DNA from: Platycnemis pennipes
Lineage: Eukaryota; Arthropoda; Insecta; Odonata; Platycnemididae
Assembly: GCA_933228895.1 (NCBI GenBank)
Contig: OW121856.1
Location: forward strand, 23,701,805-23,765,804
Length of the DNA: 64,000 bases
Reading direction: 5' to 3'
Made by a program: the position numbers and the translations under genes. This document shows positions 24,151-36,200 of the stretch, piece after piece (positions within the stretch are counted from its first letter, which is position 1; each line of letters starts with the position of its first letter). A model generated the notes under the pieces. It made no database searches and was not told where the DNA came from. It saw only the letters and a program-made list of their open reading frames with translations.

Positions 24151-25107
24151 AAGTTGCTGAATTTAACTGAATTCTTGGAGAAAAGAGCCTAGAGATGCTA
24201 GTCCAGGCATTAGGGGATTTTACTTGGAAAAATTAGAAGTAATTCTGGAAATTGATTTATCCTAAACTTTTTGTGTCGCTGAATCCGAATTTCTAACTTA
24301 CCACCAAAATTCCCCCCGCAAACTCCCCAAATTTTGAAAATAACACTCAAGAAATCGCTTTTTTAGTTTTTAAATCGTTTAGTTTTGATTTTGGGAATAA
24401 CTAATCAGATAATCGCAAAGTAGACAATATAAGCAACAAAAAAGATATTTTAACATTTTGACGTAGGACGAACAGGGGCCCACGCGCCCTGAAATATGCG
24501 CCTCGGCGTCGCGGGGCTGTATGCTTCAAGTTATGCAAGCCCGGTTAACCACTCACGTCGTTTATATTCGCTCTCCCGTCTCTCCATGGTTCATTTTCTT
24601 CGAAACTCACCCTCCCATCTCATTGTTCCTCTATTTCAATATCTAGAAGTCCCCAGCACCCTACCTCTTACTAAAAAGGCATTAGATGAAAAAGATGGTG
24701 GAAGTACACTCCATTGTAAAACCTTGAAAACAGGGCGTTCCTTCAGTCAAATTTAAAGGGGAAAATTTTATAATATACAATACAAAACAAGTTTTTACAT
24801 AGGATCAATAATGTTATAAGGCAGTTGAAACATGATTTAATAGTTCAAAACTTAGTTTCCTGCTCAAGAAAAACCAAAAATGAGAAAAAAGTACTTATTT
24901 GTTGTCCAATGTGCAGGTACTGTACCCCTATTTTTGGGGAAGCTGAGGACCTTTTTCTCTTGTTTTTCGCGATAACTTTAAAATCTTCTTCTCCACTTGA
25001 TTGCAGCCTAGAGTCCAGGTTCATCTACGTCATACTTGCCTCGCTACAATTTAGGCTCATAGATGATCTTTCATATAATTGTATCATTTTTCCACTAATC
25101 TCCTAAA

Positions 25108-25175
25108 CAAAAGCGGAGTGCTAGCATACAGTGTAGCGCTATCGACTTGTCAGCAGACCACCCGCGTTCAAATAA
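25108..25175 (+). repeat. tRNA-like fragment
   Basis: GTGCTAGCATACAGTGTAGC followed by CCCGCGTTCAAATAAGC resembles the A and B boxes of a tRNA-derived SINE. It is a weak match. Confidence 0.3.
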
Positions 25176-25866
25176 GCTGGTTCATAATTGGATCAATGCA
25201 TTCTTTCAGATCAATCTATCCCTTTGTGAAGTGTTTGGACACCCTCAGCAAAAAAAAACTCGAAGTGGGATGTGGCCCAGGGAAAGGAACAATATGTGAA
25301 TTTGACATGCAAATGGATAAGTACGGTGAGAGCTCTACCCTCACCTATCCAAACCAACCTTCGGGTTGAAGCACTGAGTGAGTGTGATTATTTCACGAAC
25401 GGTGGAGCAATGGAAAGAATTCATTGCAGTTTCCGGAGCTATTATTAAAATTTCGCATTAACAATTGTTAGGAGCTTACATTTTTCAAAACATCTCTGCT
25501 CCGTGTAGTACCGCATGAAAAACACAGATGCGTCCAACACGCAATTGAACAAATGTGATCACAACAGCCAAATACTAACTTAGACATGTGGATTAAATAA
25601 AAAGGCCCATAAAAGTCTTTTTTAATCACAAAAGTCCTGCCACGCCAAAAAAGTCGCAAAAAGTCTATAAGAAAGTCATTAAAAACAATTTTATTTGATC
25701 AGATAGGTGAAGATTTGTATTTAAAACCACGAAAGTCCCACTTATACAAAAAGTCAAAAGACTTTTTTTCCGCGCTCTAGTCATAAGCCATGATTGTGTG
25801 TAGTGAAAACTAAACGTCACTGAACCAAATTCGGCTGCTATGAATCCTTCGAAGAACTTTGACAAT

Positions 25867-26940
25867 TCACAATGTAACCACCTTTCGTTCTAAAAAAATA
25901 CATTTTTTACCAACATGATTCCTACAACTTTTACTTAGCAGGAATCCCTTAGCACCTTTTTTACAAGTCATTGTCACCTCTCTCGAGAGAACCCAAGCAT
26001 TTATTCCCACGGAATCAAGAATGTTTCTAATAGTATGAAAAGGCCAACGTCGAGCTGCAGGCTTCACTGAATACAGCCTCGCCATTTGGTATAATTTATC
26101 TACGCCGTGTTTCTTTTCATTATAAAACTATGCAGAGTCTGGTTTAAGTTTAGTGCCTAAATTACCGGTCACATTTGGGTGGATGATACTTAGTATAAAA
26201 ACATTTTTAGATCGCTTGCCTTAAAATTCAGTGATTATGATGCTATTCCTTTTCAGAACTCTTTTTTCTTGTAGCTGCAAGCGACAGGTTTTGATTTCAA
26301 TAGGGACCTCCCTTCTCAATACGTCAATAATTCCAACTAAACTAGTGTGCTTACTCCTCAGTCTATGTGAGGTAAATATGAGTAAAGGAACTCTTAAAGT
26401 TACATTCCTACCCTTACCTAAAAAGGGGGAAATCAAATGTAGCCCCGCATGATCTCCGAGACTCATATCATTTGGCCTGTAATCATCTTTTGCCAGACAG
26501 GCAAAAACCATTTATGATGTAATTTTTATCCTTATCCACAGCTAGCCAAATTATTTGCCCATACTTATCAGGATTACTTGACACAAATTGCAAAAATGGA
26601 CATCGAGCTTTTGTGGGGAAAAGTTGTTCGTCTATTGTTACGTAGGGACCTGACATATAGAATGCCTGACCATTTTCTGTGAAATTGTTCCATGCCTCGA
26701 ATATAACTGCAAATTTGTGTGCCGATAGTTTACTTGGCTTTGCTGATTTTATGTCAAATCTAAGGAAACGCAAACATTCTTGAAAACGATCTCTATACAT
26801 TGCATTTTTGCACAGGGGCAAACCACACTTCACTGACCAGAATGATTTAAAGGAAGAGATTGGGCCCCGAGTACTCCTCTCAAGTAAAAAATTCGTAAAA
26901 AAGCGTCTAGCTCTTCTTATGTCACAGACCAATTTTTAAC
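25867..26940 (-). pseudogene. piggyBac transposase pseudogene (copy 2)
   Basis: Minus-strand pieces in shifted frames add up to a piggyBac transposase. From 26932 down there is MYRDRFQECLRFLRFD, then VTIDEQLFPTKARCPF with the first catalytic aspartate, then PDKYGQIIWLAVD. A frame change near 26500 leads to a segment with KHTSLVGIID and RREVPIE, where the second catalytic aspartate region is degraded. After more stops, 26105-25867 gives GVDKLYQMARLYSVK, where the second aspartate of the usual VDxxDQ motif is lost, followed by NILDSVGINAWVL. At least two frameshifts and several stops make it non-functional. Confidence 0.85.
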
Positions 26941-27034
26941 TCCAAGTTTCATTTGAGTCTCTGTTTCAGTACAATTCTTTATTATCTTGAGAATTTCTTC
27001 GGCTCTAATGGGCCTCCAGGCACTCGAGCAGGTT

Positions 27035-27200
27035 TCATTTATATCTACATTTACGCGATACCCTGCATGCCACCACGAGGGTGTGTGGCAGAGGGTGAAG
27101 ATAACCAACATTGCACTATTGACATGCAAACAATCTACTAAATGGAAACATGCTACATAATACGGTCTCATGCAACTATGTTGGGTTATATAGGCACTCG
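27035..27200 (-). repeat. GTAGAT-tailed short repeat, copy 5 (inverted)
   Basis: The only copy I found on the minus strand. It holds the complement of the family core (GAGGGTGTGTGGCAGAGGGTGAAGA) with the degraded tail TATCTACATTTACGCG at its left end. It is inserted at the 5' side of the piggyBac pseudogene. Confidence 0.75.
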
Positions 27201-28084
27201 TACAACTTCAACACATATATAACGCTTGGTATGTGCTGTGAATCCTACCCTATCCACGAAAACGTTTTGAGTGACAAGCCTCCCGGGAAGATCTTCATCT
27301 GGGCGCAGTACTCTCCACTCACTACTGTCTGCGGCATTTATCTAGGTACATAAGCCAATTTTTTCTACCGGTTCGTTACCCATTAGGTAACACTTTTTGA
27401 GAATCCGTAGAATCTGAAGCCATTGTTCTGGCATATCCTCCTCGACTCCCACGACTCCTCAGATGTCCTCGTAGGCTCAGTCGATGTGACCCAGCGAATG
27501 AGTTACGTTTAAATTCACACAATTTACACATTGAAAGTATGAAGAAACTCAACGAAAACCAACTTTCAATTCGGAGACTACAGAAATTGAAATTTCATGG
27601 AAAAGTCGGAGGGGAAATGCAACACTAGCATGTTCACGTGGCGAAGGAGTAAAAAGTGGGCATTTGAGACGTGGAAGTTATAGGGAGTAGAGATCTTGTT
27701 ATATTAGGGTATTCTTTAACACTTAAAAAATACTTTCATAGTTTTAATAGCAATAATAAAAGGAATATAAAAAGTTAAAAATTGTATTATAGCGTGGGGG
27801 TCAAATTTGACCCCTCCGTTCTCGAAGGTAGAAATGAAATTTTCAACTTAACAGTTCAACCATTTTTTGTTAAATTCACCACGTTTAATTGCTGTCATAA
27901 AATATGAAAAGTCACCAAATTTCATTTCCATCAGAAAAAATTAAGAAATCGTCAGAATTTCAAAAACGCCGAGGGTTCAAATATGATCCCTTCGGCCTTC
28001 CAGTGTTAAAAATGCGCTACTGACATGATACTTGTCTAATACATGAAGTACATTACGTGAATCGAAAGCGACGATTGCAATAGG

Positions 28085-28305
28085 CTATAATGACAAGCAG
28101 CTCAGCCATCATTACAATACCAAACAAGTCCTTCTGTGGTGGCAGAGAGCTGGTAAACTCGATAAGTAAAAGTGAATTGAAAGAGGAGCCTTGCACGAGA
28201 TATATGGAGGGAATAGTGAAGGATATGAAAGAAAATATTGTAAGAATGAAGAGGTTAGCTGATAGGAGAAATAAGTCACTGAACTTCCCATGCAACGATG
28301 CATAA
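28085..28305 (+). pseudogene. LINE reverse-transcriptase C-terminal fragment
   Basis: The plus strand encodes CTRYMEGIVKDMKENIVRMK followed by RLADRRNK, the far C-terminus of an RTE-like ORF2. It is homologous in position to the end of the fragment at 7690-8500. Only about 70 codons remain and no catalytic domain is present. Confidence 0.7.
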
Positions 28306-31220
28306 AGAAAAATCTTTCAACCCTTCAAAGTGGTGCTAACTTCATTATGCCACCAAGCCGAGGAAATCGTCGAAGAGGGTAGTCCTTCCTTCCTTCGAGA
28401 TGAATCGCCTCAGGACGTCTTTCCTTCAGAATTGATTACCCCAACACTAGGTTTAACTTGCACACTAAAGGACCCTTCACCCGAAAGTTCCAAAGACTTA
28501 CGAGGAGCCGAATGATGTAACTTATAGAGCATCCCTTTTGTGCAACTCATCTATTTTCGTGAATATATCCATAATACTGAGGTAAGACAACATCGAGACC
28601 ATTCACATACTGCCAGCTAAACTAAGAGGCCATCTGGTAAAAGCCAAGAGCCCTTTTGTTCTCAAAACTTTTAGCACCCAGAGATTCAATTGAATGCAAA
28701 GAGTTCCTACATGGGTATAACAGGACGCGTGGTGGATACTCAAAAATAATGATTGGAATTTTTGTCTGGGGCAGCCTGAAAAGTCAACTGTATCTGAGCA
28801 TTTCACTCTCCAGGAGTAGCTATCCGATTTGAGGACCAAAAAAGAACCAGAAATAAGTAGGGAATCGTAAAAAAATTCTTTTTTTATAAGCCCAATTATT
28901 TGAAAATTGGAAACAGCACATTTCACGTGTTGCACCTGTTACCCTATGGTGCCGACACTAACGACCGTATCAGCGAGTTGCATTTAAGTCATTGTCAGTA
29001 TCGTATTTGCAAGTATTTGCGGATGATTCTTCACTAATATTTTACAAATAAAATCCACTCTTCTAAACCGTAAAATTCTTGTGTGTTTCGGTGTCCCTTT
29101 TTATGTAATCCAACAGTTACACAAAATATGATAGAAAATTTGAATCATTTCACGAACTCCTGCAACGATTATCGCTCTCACTAAAAGTTTGAAATCTACA
29201 TTTTCCGGTATGTATGTGTCAGAATTATTATTATGCATAGTTACTTTTCCAAATGGCTCATATAAAATAGAGCTAAAATGATAAAATGATGCATTATAAA
29301 AAAATTGAAAGCGCGTAATAGTGAAAAGTAACGCCACATTGAAACAATATACTGAGCGAGTTTCAAAAAAGTCGAAAAACTGACTTTTGTCCACCTATTT
29401 CGGGATCCGGACCTATTTTCGTTGGCTAGTTTAGACACCCTTACCAGGTGAAAACTCGAAAAGTGTTTCTTCAAACAACCTTTCACTCTCCATTTCATAG
29501 GCTAGCGGATCATTGTGTGCAAGTATACTCCTAGTGCAAGCGACAGTCAAGTTTGACACTTCCTTGGATTGGCCACTGGGAGAAGAGAGCTGGCTGGCTG
29601 ATAATGAAGATAGTATCGAACAAAATCCTTATTCTCCAGAATTCTCAAGGGTCATGCCCTGAGAGCACCCCTAAATGTGTGAAAGGGGACCACATGCTGT
29701 CATTATTGTGCGAATTAAAGCCCTTTGTCTGCCTGTTCACTCCCGACCGCAGCATCAATCGCCCTAAGCAGTCATCCTTTATCCCCCCCCCCCTCATCAT
29801 GCCCCCTCCAAGAGTAAGGACCCTTCATTCTTCCTCAAACGTCTCCCGACCACCCCCCTCGACCACCCCGAAGGCCCTTCGTGTGCCGCGAAACCCCTAT
29901 CCCCTCCTGATTCTGGATTTCACTTCCCATTACTCTCGCCGTTCCATGAGAACTCCCCATTATAGCCGGCCTACCTACGGGCACGCATTTACCCGACCCT
30001 TCGCACTCTTCGGAATCCAAACCCATCCTCCGCGCCACCCTTTATTCTTGGACCTTCACACACACACATTCTCGTGCGCGGCACAACTTAATGCCCAAAG
30101 CCCTCATTCCCTCGGAACCTCATCCGTCTCCAGCAGAGGGAACAATGGGTGGGTGCCCTCTTAGGGAAGGCATGGGTATATCTCTATTTATACTTATAAT
30201 TCCTCGGTAAATTAAACCCTATCCGAGGGATGCGTTAATTTTTCAAGATTACAACATCCGTTTGTTTACAAATGCGCAATTATGAAGAAAGTAGTCGAGT
30301 GTTTGCTATCATTCGCTTGAATAGGGAGAAAAGTAAGATGGGCATATTGGCTACAAACATTGCTACCACGTTTGGGTAAAAGACTACACATTTATCCAGA
30401 TGCACACGCCTGTACTGAGCTAATAGTTGAAGGAAAAAATTACGTTTTTATAGATGTGACATTTTTATTTGCTAAACATTCCGGGAAAAACATATCCCAA
30501 TCTGTGAATTTAAACGTAAAATATTTGAAGAAATATTTGATTTTATTTTTGCCGCTTAAAGCTTGAAGTTCCATAAGGTAGAAGTTTGCATTGCACTGCC
30601 AAAAATTTCACAATATTTCACGTAGTAAATTAAAAACTGACCGGATTTACGAGTAATTCATAACATTTAATCATCTCCCAATTTCCTAAAAAATAAACAT
30701 TTCAAATTTTATTTCACGAGAAAGGTAATTTCTCGGTTAAGTAGTTGCATAATGTTAAGTATAAAATATATTATTTTGCAACGCGCACATGCCTAATAAA
30801 TATAACGCTAGTGTGCGAGTATAAAAAGTCGTGAGATATCACGCAGTTATGTAAGCAGTGGGCAATGTGTAATTCATGCGCTAGAGTTGAAAAGTTTTCA
30901 ACAGCTTCAATACATTTCAAATCATCGCATATTTAAGACATACACGGTTTAAAACAAAACGCCTACAATTCCAACCGCGAATTTTTAATGCGATTGGAAA
31001 CGCGAAGAGAGAAGAAAACACGATATGGCCGGAAAATTTCTCTTTCATGGGTGTTTTCAAGTCTGTTTCCGCACTAATAGGCGCTTCAGACCGGGAGGAA
31101 AGGTATAAGGATAGGGATGGGGGATGTAAAATGAAGTACTTTCCATAATTGAGGATAAAATTCATGCAAACCTCACTAGGATATACAGTTTTTAATTCAA
31201 GGCAGAAAATTTAACATGCA
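28306..31220. other. Host flank left of the Polinton, no gene recognised
   Basis: AT-rich apart from a C-rich block at 29700-30180. That block is open for 203 codons on the plus strand with a Pro/Ser-rich low-complexity product. No domain is recognisable and I do not call it a gene. At 31030-31130 the minus strand resembles the 3' part of the SINE at 57010-57310 (shared GAAGCGCCTATTA). Confidence 0.4.
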
Positions 31221-31224
31221 CAGT

Positions 31225-31452
31225 AAAAGAATAAAACTTTGTTAGAATCACTTTTATCAATCAATAGGTATGTCCCGGGTTTCATAACATACTTACATCT
31301 TCAGGTGACTGATCTTTTATGCATCTTATTTTATACCAAGTCGGGTGCGACAGTAAGGACATCTATCTTCCAGAAAGAAGCGAGGTAAGGCCACACAACT
31401 GGGTCGTGCCTCTTGAAATATACAAGTAAGCCGAACAAAGTTTTATTCTTTT
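31225..31452. repeat. Small inverted-repeat element (MITE-like)
   Basis: Perfect 19-bp inverted repeats AAAAGAATAAAACTTTGTT (31225-31243) and its complement (31434-31452) enclose 190 bp. No clear target duplication is visible, so the exact boundary and class are open. Confidence 0.6.
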
Positions 31453-31792
31453 AATTGACATGACGGAACGGTATCGTATGGAAAAGCCTGTTGTTATCAG
31501 TTATATAGACGTGTTCATAATATTTTTTTCCACCTCATCAATAATTTCCTCTCTTTATATTTGCCGGCACATTCACATAACTTGATTAAATTTGTGCGAA
31601 CCGATGGATCACAAGACAGCTTTATGATTTGATTTGTGAATGAAAATAACATTTCGTTTTACATTTACAATTCGCGATTAGGTGCACCACACAGTGAAGC
31701 ATCGTCCTGATAATATCAATTGTATTATACATTTCATCTACAATATAAATATATATATAACAGGACGGTTCATCCGCTAAAATACTGCTAGT

Positions 31793-31798
31793 AGCATA
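31793..31798. repeat. Polinton target-site duplication, left
   Basis: AGCATA immediately precedes the element's terminal AG. An identical AGCATA follows the right end at 47156-47161. A 6-bp duplication is the hallmark of Polinton integrase. Confidence 0.95.
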
Positions 31799-32642
31799 AG
31801 TAGTGAAAATAGGGGCGAGACAAAACACTCGTTGTTTCAACACTAGCGGTGGCGATTGTTTTATGAAGGACCCCAACGTTAAGCGGAGGATGTGAAATGC
31901 TGGAACAGTTGTTGTGGTAGGTCTGGAGCGTGTTTTAGGACGGCCCTCAATGTTAGAGGGAAGGTGGAGCAGTGTTTTAAAACACTCGATGAATTATAAA
32001 TAACAAGAGAGAGTGTTTTAGGACGGACCGCATTGTTAAATGGAAATGGAGGGGTGGAGCGGATGTTGGGGATAGGTCTGGAGGTTTGATGTGGCGAGGG
32101 TCCCGGACTTGGCCTAGAAAAATAAATATATTTTTTCAGTTCACTGGTCTGTGGGGAATGTTTTAGTAAGGACCGTTAAAGGGCGTCTGTGTGTGTGTGG
32201 GATAGCTTGGAGGCTAGGTCGTTGCGTTGAAAGGATGAGTAATGGGTGGAAGATTGTTCGTTCTCTCTAGAGGTGGGGGAGTGACGCCTCTCATCCCACT
32301 GCCCGAACGAGTAAACTCGGCCTGAAAACGTAATTGAGGTTGATCCTAAAGTTTGCTTTTTTTTTCTTTTTGAAGTGGGAGGGGGGGGCATCGCGTGGAT
32401 ATTGGAGGACTCCCCTGCCTGTTAAAGGCTCGAACGTAATTTGTCTCATGATGGGAAGAGTGTGTTACTGGGTGGAATGTGTTTCGTTCCTGTATGTGGG
32501 ATGGGAAATAATGAAACAATTGAGAAAAAAATCATTTATTGGCGTATTATTCTGTGATGATATAGGTAATTAGCCATTCATAGAAGTTTTGATGGTAATT
32601 TAATGAATTTATCAAATCCTTTTCTATATCTGCCGTTGTCCA
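31799..32642 (+). repeat. Polinton left terminal inverted repeat
   Basis: An 844-bp repeat matching the complement of 46313-47155. The only difference I found by reading is one base in a homopolymer: eight G on the left against seven C on the right. It contains four subterminal repeats and a 16-nt palindrome, and its inner end is a mirrored copy of the last 20 or so codons of the ATPase. Near-identity of the arms implies recent insertion or recent homogenisation. Confidence 0.95.
31857..32180 (+). repeat. Subterminal repeat array in the left TIR
   Basis: Four copies share a TGTTTTA..A.GG.CC...GTTA pattern at 31857-31882, 31931-31957, 32014-32040 and 32159-32180. A perfect palindrome AGTGTTTTAAAACACT lies at 31971-31986. 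The array is mirrored in the right TIR, with the palindrome at 46968-46983. The regular subterminal placement suggests binding sites for integrase, terminal protein or a replication factor; the role is inferred. Confidence 0.65.
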
Positions 32643-33210
32643 GGGAGGCAGAACGTGGGTCATCACGGGAATTAATATTGATTCTTTTTTTTTAATGTGA
32701 AATTGTAACATGGAGACGATGGAGGTATGGGAAGTTTGTCGAAATGAACAACAATGGTGTCAAATTAAAATTGGTAATTTTATTAAATATGAAAATATAT
32801 CATTTATTTATTATATCGTCGAACAATGAAGTAAAAGTACATGGTTTATTGAAAGTTATACATTGTGGGAGTGCCAAGATATCAATATGGCACGTGAAGC
32901 GACAAAAATGGTACATATGAAACTTGCGACAAATATCAAATATCAATATACTACATAAAAGCATGTGGCAAAACAGCAATATGATACATGACAGACATGT
33001 GGAAAAACATCAATATCAAGCATATGAAGCATGTGAAAAAAAACAGCAATGTGGTACATAGCATACATGGGAAAAAATACAGCAAAATCTTGCATAAAAG
33101 GCATGTAACAAACAGAAATATGGTACATAACAGCCATGAAGTGGCAGTATAAAAATAAACATTGCGGAATCAAATTACAAATTTGTAAACGCTCATTGTC
33201 AATAGTGGCA
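32643..33210. other. Spacer between left TIR and PolB, with degenerate tandem repeats
   Basis: From about 32880 to 33165 a unit of about 33-38 nt resembling GCATGTGGAAAAACAGCAAT followed by ATGGTACATAACA recurs six or more times with changes. It lies just past the PolB stop. Candidate minus-strand polyadenylation signals (TTTATT on the plus strand) lie around 32802-32812, so the repeats may be part of the PolB 3'UTR. Confidence 0.6.
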
Positions 33211-36200
33211 TCACCTATACAAATAGTGACCATGAGCGACAGTATGTATACCATCCTCTAAAATTATTCGTTTGTCATCGAATGGGGAAAGAGAGAGCTT
33301 GCTGGTTGTTATGGTGCAAACATTATGCTTAACTGAACGTATTAAGTTAAATTTGGTAATCTTATTTTTTCCTTCCATGAGACATTTATAATAGTCGTCA
33401 AACGTTAAGTGATTGATTACGGCCGATCGTTTGATCCCCTTGGCTCGCTTCTTCCCTTCCCCATTGATAATATATGAATATAGTTTCGGCCGAAGGCCGA
33501 CAAACTCAGAAATGATATTAGAAGACGCCTCATCTTTCATAACTCCCAAACACTTCATGTTTGTCAAACTAAAACACGGATGATTTTTCGGATAATCTGA
33601 CGTGTCAAAATGCTCCAGCATTTTGCGCATGTCGGAATAGAAATCATCAGTTTTAATGAAGAGGACCTGGGAATCGGTATCGCCGTACATGTGGTTTATA
33701 CAATTGAATTTTTTTTTCATAACGTTATAATAGAAATCATACATATGGGCTTTTGATATATCTAAAATACACAAACCTAAGTAAACTGGCTTGTCCAGAA
33801 GAACCTTTGTTTTGTGGAGATGGACAGCAGCAAGATTTTCGGAATAAATCGTTCTATCTTTAAAATAACTTTTGGAAATCAATTTTTGTAATTTTTTTGG
33901 CTCATTCACTAATTCTATGCGTATTCTACGCCTTACACATTCCATGGATTTTCCAAATAGGGAATTCACGAGATATTTTCTGTACTGTTTTTGGAAATCA
34001 GTTACTGCCTGTTTCCTCTTCTCTGTATTGTATAGAATATATGGAGCTAGCCATGGGGCCTGTTCGAATTTCAATACCTTGTGTATTTTCTCCAGCTTGA
34101 GTCCGAAATCTAGCGCTTGCTTTAGGCTCAAATAGTGGAGCACATAATGTTCCTTTTTGAAGAAGGTTGTTAATAACTTTTTCTGCTTCGATCCGGGTGG
34201 GCAAGCGGATTCCGGTAAAAAAGGAAGATCATTGTGCTCTTCATGCAAATTATCGGGGTATGAAATATCCACCTCCAAGATATATCCAATATTTCTATCT
34301 TTATCAATGTCGGATATTGAAAATGAATTCGGGTCAGCCCAGGAGAAATTGCGAAAAGGTAAATATTGCGATTGTGCTAAGCCATAGAGATTGTTACTGT
34401 CTAAGTACATAATGTATGAGCTCTCCTTTTGCTCGTCATAATTACGCATGTACTTGTTATTAGCTTTTGCATATCTCATGCTACACTGTGTTAACCCGCC
34501 ACGTATTCCCCGCTCAACCATGCACATCATCTCGAAATCTGTCAACTGCTCAAGACGTATTTTAGTAAATTTCAAAGCCGCATCCCATGAGAGGCCTGGA
34601 CTCGTAAAGTAGTGACAGGGGTCCAAATTAAATGAGTTAATTGTCTCATCGCGAAAATTTTCAAAAACGTCGGCTAATCCTAGAACATCGGCCGTTAGAT
34701 AAATGTCGCTATACTCGCCAAGTGTTTTAATTTTGAATACGTTCCAAACCTTTAATGCATGATCGTAGTCTTCATCTGAAACTTCCTGCTCATTAAGTCG
34801 ATTGTAAAAGTGTTTCTTAGAGGGTAATTCACGAAGCTGAAGCTTATTGTAATCATCTAAAAAGTCATATGGAAATACGCCTTTTTTACATAGCAATTTC
34901 AACTTTTCGCCGCTAAAATGCTTGGCTGTTTCGCGGAAATTACTCTTGTCCAGGCCTTGTATTAGGGCATCCAAACTAGCTGGCAAAAACCTATACGTAT
35001 CAATAAATCTAAGCTGGATGCCATTGATGTGTTTCGTGAAACTGATGTATTTTTCCTCCGAATTGGGTATCACATTAATTTTCCCCGGAATGTTTCCCAA
35101 TTCACGAATCAGGAAATGGCTATCATACCCGCTCAGATTGTGAATTAAGACTGGAATGTAATTGGTTTTTTTACACTGTAAATTGCAAATTAAATGTGCC
35201 GGCCCGCGGTATTGACCACTAACATGGCAATGATCTTTAACTTTGTAATTATCCGGCATGGTGATTTTTTCCCCGCATATATGACAAATATCATGTTCAC
35301 TGTGGTACTTAGTCTGCTCTTCTGTCAGTGGAATCATTGCTTTATTGGTCGAATAACACTTTTGTATTTTGCCGGCGATGTCGGCTAAATGTGTCATGAA
35401 CTCCTTAGCTACATTTCTGCCTCGGTATAAAAACGGCTCTTCTGTGATTTCGGGACAATTAATTCTGCTTTTGACATAGGTGCAGAAACTGAAAGCAATA
35501 TGTTTTTGATAGGGCTCGGAAAATGAACTGTCTGGATTGTTCGTACAGCTATGAATTGGAACTAGAATCGACTCTATGTCGGCATAAATCACAAATCCTA
35601 GCTGGATGGCATTCTTAAAATTTTTAAAATAAATTTCGGGCTTCACACCGTTCTTAATCTCAGGCATCAAAATTCTCATGGGTTTGTTTTGACCGCAAAA
35701 AAGCATATGATCGGCGAGACGTCCCCTTCTATCGGCTCCTGTAAAATAGGCAAAGCAGCGTTTGCATATACTTTTCATTCCATTTTTCCTAGTCAGTTGC
35801 TTGCCTACTAATTTTTCAAAATTTTTAACGTACACGTAATGAGATACGCCTTTTCTATTGGTTATGAAAAGTAGATCTCTATGATCAGATGACTCTTTGT
35901 CCACTACTTTGATTGGATAAATATTTTTATCATCATCCAGGCCGAACACATTAATCGTGATGTCATTTCTTAGCTCAAACTTTCGTATGTGTGATAGAGG
36001 CGTAGGAAAGGAAACGCACTTAAAGTCATATTTGTGAGTTAAACTGCGATACTGCGTTACTCTATGTGCATTATATGGTACGTATTTTGCTAGAATGGCA
36101 TACTTAAAGCACAAATCATCTTTATTCTTTACATTAAGACAAGCATGGGAATTCTTAATTACTGCAGGGAGAGCAATAAATGATCTTCCTTTTAACGGCC

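Larger units (their letters stand above)
23886..25779. mobile_element. Non-autonomous hAT-like element nested in piggyBac copy 2
   Basis: Perfect 22-bp terminal inverted repeats start TAGAGCGCGGAAAAAAAGTC. They are flanked by an exact 8-bp target duplication GTCATAAG (23878-23885 and 25780-25787), the size typical of hAT elements. AAAAGTC and GACTTTT motifs are clustered near both ends, resembling the subterminal binding motifs of hAT transposases. No transposase frame is visible. It contains a GTAGAT-tailed repeat (about 23995-24150) and a tRNA-like fragment (about 25108-25170). Confidence 0.85.
23499..28005 (-). mobile_element. Decayed piggyBac-type element (copy 2) with nested insertions
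   Basis: It is bounded by TTAA at 23495-23498 and 28006-28009. The ends read CACCAGAAGGACGG on the left and CACTGGAAGGCCGA inward from the right, an imperfect inverted repeat. A subterminal motif of the form GGGTCAAATTTGACCCCTCC occurs at 23535-23562, 27788-27810 and, diverged, 27969-27995. The interior carries a broken piggyBac transposase on the minus strand. A 1.9-kb hAT-like element (23886-25779) and a short repeat (27035-27200) are inserted in it. Subtracting these leaves about 2.4 kb, the normal size of a piggyBac. It belongs to a different lineage from copy 1 and is clearly older. Confidence 0.82.

Noticed and set aside
29553..30164. 203-codon plus-strand open frame
   Set aside because: The product is Pro/Ser-rich low complexity caused by a C-rich stretch. 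There is no domain and no splice or promoter support.
32880..33165. CRISPR-like repeat array
   Set aside because: Units are degenerate and contiguous, without unique spacers, and the DNA is eukaryotic.
32943..33254. 103-codon frame over the tandem repeats next to PolB
   Set aside because: The repeated hydrophobic peptide simply mirrors the DNA tandem repeats, and the frame overlaps the PolB end.
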